Below are positions 61,297-64,000 of a stretch of 64,000 nt of DNA, in pieces. A model generated the notes under the pieces. That model had not been told where the DNA came from. It was given only the letters and a program-made list of their open reading frames with translations, and made no database searches. Position 1 is the stretch's first letter; the number at the start of each line of letters is the position of its first letter. The position numbers and the translations under genes are program-made. Source of the stretch: Planctomycetota bacterium (GTDB lineage Bacteria > Planctomycetota > UBA8742 > UBA2392); assembly GCA_027493625.1 (NCBI GenBank), contig JAOSKM010000002.1:992001-1056000 (forward strand), written 5' to 3'.

Positions 61297-62361
61297 TCAC
61301 TTGTTGCGGCGAATTGCCGTCTGCAGCGGCTCCAGGCAGGCCCTGGCGGCGTCGCGCACGGGCTGGCTGTCGGCGGTGTCCGCCAGCTCCCGCACCCATT
61401 CCAGGCTGGCGTTCCAGGCTGTCAGGGCCAGGGCGCGGCTGATGAAGTCATGCTCCTCGGGATTGGATTTCAGCGCCTCGAGCAGCATGCGGGCGCAGGA
61501 TTCGCGCACTTCGTCGCCGGCGGCCTGGCGCATCAGCCCGCGCGCCTTCCAGGCCCAGGCGCTGCCCAGCAGGCCCACGCCGGTCAGCAGCGCGCGGCGC
61601 AACCCGGCGGGCAGGTTCTCACGCGCCAGCCGCGACTTGATGGCGTCGGCGGCCTTGATGTCGGCCACGCGCCCGAACGCCCAGCCGCAGGCTTCGCGCA
61701 CGGCGGTGGCCTGGGTGTCGTCGTCGAACAGTTTTTCCAGCGCCGGCAGCGCGTCCGTGCCGGCGGTCTGGCCCAGGCTGACGGCCGCGGTGGCGCGCCA
61801 GCCCTCGGGCAGACTGATGTCTTCCAGCGCGGCCTGCAGTGCGAAGCGCGCGCGGCGATCGGCCAGGAAGCCGGGCACGAACAGGATGGCCCTGGCGAAG
61901 CAGTCGCGCTCGGTGCTTCCGGCCTCGCCCTCGCTGTAGGCGTGGCTTTCGAGGGTCCAGCGCCAGCGCTCGAGCAGCAGGGGCACGGCGTCGGCGCCGA
62001 GGTTCTTTAGGTCGTGCTGGCAAGCGGGCTCTGGCTTGCGGAACAGCTTGTAGTGCGCGGGGTCAATGCCGCGCGGCGCGTCCACGGCGGCGGCTGTCTC
62101 CGGCTTGTCGATGCGCAGGCGGCAGGCCTCGGCCACCATGGCGCGCAGCCAGCCGTCTTGTGTCCAGTTGGCTTCGGCGCCTGCGGCGCGCAGCCCGGGA
62201 AGGGCGTCTTCGCCGAGCGCGATGATTCTGCCGCGCGCCTCCAGCCAGGCCTTGTGGTCGCCGGCCTTCACGGCGGCGGCTTCGTCCAGCAGGGTGTCAA
62301 GCTCGGACGCCGCCAGCGCCGGCGCCAGCAGCAGGGTCAACAGGATCGCGAGAGTCTTCAT
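61297..62361 (-). CDS. Secreted HEAT-repeat-like protein
   Basis: Signal peptide MKTLAILLTLLLAPALA; alpha-helical repeats. Confidence 0.7.
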   Translation of the reverse strand: MKTLAILLTLLLAPALAASELDTLLDEAAAVKAGDHKAWLEARGRIIALGEDALPGLRAAGAEANWTQDGWLRAMVAEACRLRIDKPETAAAVDAPRGIDPAHYKLFRKPEPACQHDLKNLGADAVPLLLERWRWTLESHAYSEGEAGSTERDCFARAILFVPGFLADRRARFALQAALEDISLPEGWRATAAVSLGQTAGTDALPALEKLFDDDTQATAVREACGWAFGRVADIKAADAIKSRLARENLPAGLRRALLTGVGLLGSAWAWKARGLMRQAAGDEVRESCARMLLEALKSNPEEHDFISRALALTAWNASLEWVRELADTADSQPVRDAARACLEPLQTAIRRNK

Positions 62362-62371
62362 GGCTTGGTCC

Positions 62372-64000
62372 TTACTTGTCCCACCAGTCGTCCGCAGGCG
62401 GCGTGCGCACGAAGTTCGAGCCGCAGTGCGCCTCGCCCAGCAGCTCGTGATAGCTCATGAACACGTCCACGAACGTGATGCTGAACGGGTTGCCGGCCGT
62501 GTCGAGCGCGTTGAGCTGGGTCAGGATGTCGGCCTGCCACTGGTCGACGCCCGAGATGTCCGGCCCCTCGGGGTCCGGGATCGCCAGGTAGATGGTGCCG
62601 CTGGATGCGGGCAGGCAGATCAGGTTGACCACGCCGGGGTTGTAGGCGGCCATCTCGTTGCCGCCGACGTCCTCGAACAGCGTGGGCAGCTCGATGAAAT
62701 CGGCGTCGGTCAGGCCGGTGGCGTTCTTGATCTGGGTGCGGGCGTAGTCGATGCGCGCCTGCACTTCATTGTTCAGCGTGGCCAGCGCGGTGTTGGACAG
62801 GATGCTGTTCACGCTGGTCTGCGAGCCGCGACCGGCGAACACCGTGGCGCTGCCGTAGCCCGCGTTCTGGGTCGCCTGCAGCACCTGGTAGGCGCGGTCG
62901 GGAGACGCGATCAGGCACACCCAGCCGCGCGCCGTGTTGGGCGCGGGGATGAACATCGTGAACTCGTCGATGTGCCCCACGGCCAGCCACTCCGTGGTGA
63001 CCTCGAAGTGGTTGCCCTGCACGGCCGCGGCATCAAAGAACTCGCGGTAGGCGCTGACCATGTGGCGGTTGACGTTGGTGCTGGTGCCGATCAGCGTTCC
63101 GCTGCCGCCGCCGATCGCGAGCTTGCCCCAGGGTTTGCCGGTGTAGGGCGGAACGACCTCGAAGTTTCCGCCGTAGTTCACCGAGGCGGTGTTGGTGCTG
63201 AAGCGCCGGAAGAAGTCGAAATCGGGGCCCCACAGCACGTCTTCGCACCAGTCGTCGCAGGGGCGCCAGCGCGCCATCTGGAACACGTGGTCGATCACGC
63301 GGCGCGGGCCGCTGGCGCTGGGCAGCTGCACCACCGCGAACTCCGACGAGTCCTGCAGCCAGCGGTCGTTGCTGTAGCTGCCGCCCGGCACCTCGCGGTA
63401 GGTGATGCCCGCCGCGGTGCAGATCGCCTGCATCGCCGTGCGCAGCGCGGGATTGCCGTAGGTGCCGCTGCCGACGTTGACCAGGTGGTACTCGGTGGCG
63501 GTCCACAGGTTGGTCGAGAACAGGGGCGGCGCGCAGCGCAGGATCACCGCGTCGCTGCTGAGCGTCGCGCCGGAGCTGTTCTTGACATCGAGCGTGAGGG
63601 TGACGCGGCCGTCCCAGCTTGCAGACATGCGGTCGCGCGCCTCGATGCCGAGCTCGATGTCAGCGGCGCCGAGGTCGGTGAGCGGCAGGCTGAAGCTCGC
63701 GCCCGCGGAGTACACCTGTGTCCAGCTGCCGCCGTTGTTGCGGAAGATGCGCACGCGTCCCTGCGCAGCGGTGCTGACGCTGACCGTGGCGCTGCCGCCC
63801 GCGGGCGGGTTGACGTACCGGCGCGCGAACAGGCGGGCCAGGTCGAGGTTGTCGCTGCCGCTGCTGGCCGTGTCGCTGTAGTCCTCGCTGTTGTTGTTGT
63901 CGTCGTCGTCCTGGTTGAAGTAGAACACCGCGCCCTGGCTCAAGTTCCAGACGTCTTCGTTGGCGTCGTCGGCGGCGGTGATGCCGCCGTCGCGGTTGCT
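62372..64000 (-). CDS. Protein-arginine deiminase (PAD) family homologue, 5' partial at window edge
   Basis: NDRWLQDSSEF, NYGGNFEVVPPY, VGHIDEFTMFIP and GEAHCGSNFVR match the PAD catalytic blocks (Asp, His-x-Asp, Cys); frame stays open to base 64000. Confidence 0.85.
   Translation of the reverse strand, partial: SNRDGGITAADDANEDVWNLSQGAVFYFNQDDDDNNNSEDYSDTASSGSDNLDLARLFARRYVNPPAGGSATVSVSTAAQGRVRIFRNNGGSWTQVYSAGASFSLPLTDLGAADIELGIEARDRMSASWDGRVTLTLDVKNSSGATLSSDAVILRCAPPLFSTNLWTATEYHLVNVGSGTYGNPALRTAMQAICTAAGITYREVPGGSYSNDRWLQDSSEFAVVQLPSASGPRRVIDHVFQMARWRPCDDWCEDVLWGPDFDFFRRFSTNTASVNYGGNFEVVPPYTGKPWGKLAIGGGSGTLIGTSTNVNRHMVSAYREFFDAAAVQGNHFEVTTEWLAVGHIDEFTMFIPAPNTARGWVCLIASPDRAYQVLQATQNAGYGSATVFAGRGSQTSVNSILSNTALATLNNEVQARIDYARTQIKNATGLTDADFIELPTLFEDVGGNEMAAYNPGVVNLICLPASSGTIYLAIPDPEGPDISGVDQWQADILTQLNALDTAGNPFSITFVDVFMSYHELLGEAHCGSNFVRTPPADDWWDK

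Overview
This is a high-GC bacterial chromosome segment. Lineage cannot be proven from sequence alone; repeat style, a DUF1570-like secreted protein and other families suggest Planctomycetota or a neighbouring phylum. Recognisable housekeeping genes: clpB, recA, hemE, methionine aminopeptidase (map), an E1 alpha/beta 2-oxoacid dehydrogenase, PPK2, a Glu/Leu/Phe/Val dehydrogenase, arfB and tRNA-Leu(CAA). They are interleaved with large secreted or anchored surface proteins: Ig-like, FG-GAP, PA14, RTX, and a protein-arginine-deiminase homologue. There is an AT-richer island at ~25.85-29.45 kb, and a second accessory segment at ~44.9-48.7 kb with an intact-ended IS630-type element, an HsdR_N-like nuclease and two unknown genes. 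The most unusual signal is palindromic DNA: (i) hairpins with GNRA-type loops and the core AGCCCC..GTAA/GGAA..GGGG, found between genes and also in frame inside three ORFs, always translated as S-P-x-R-K-x-G; (ii) GGA/TCC-loop hairpin arrays abutting the recA and ppk2 stop codons, with related hairpins inside E1 genes; (iii) long imperfect inverted repeats built from reiterated 8-11 nt units; (iv) a 430-bp MITE-like giant palindrome with CTAG-flanked ends resembling those of the IS630 element. Two unrelated enzyme-like folds (VOC and AHSA1/SRPBCC) carry histone-H1-like Lys/Ala/Pro tails, and both tails contain the palindrome. About ten genes are split by +/-1 nt shifts, nearly all at homopolymers, so sequencing indels must be excluded first.
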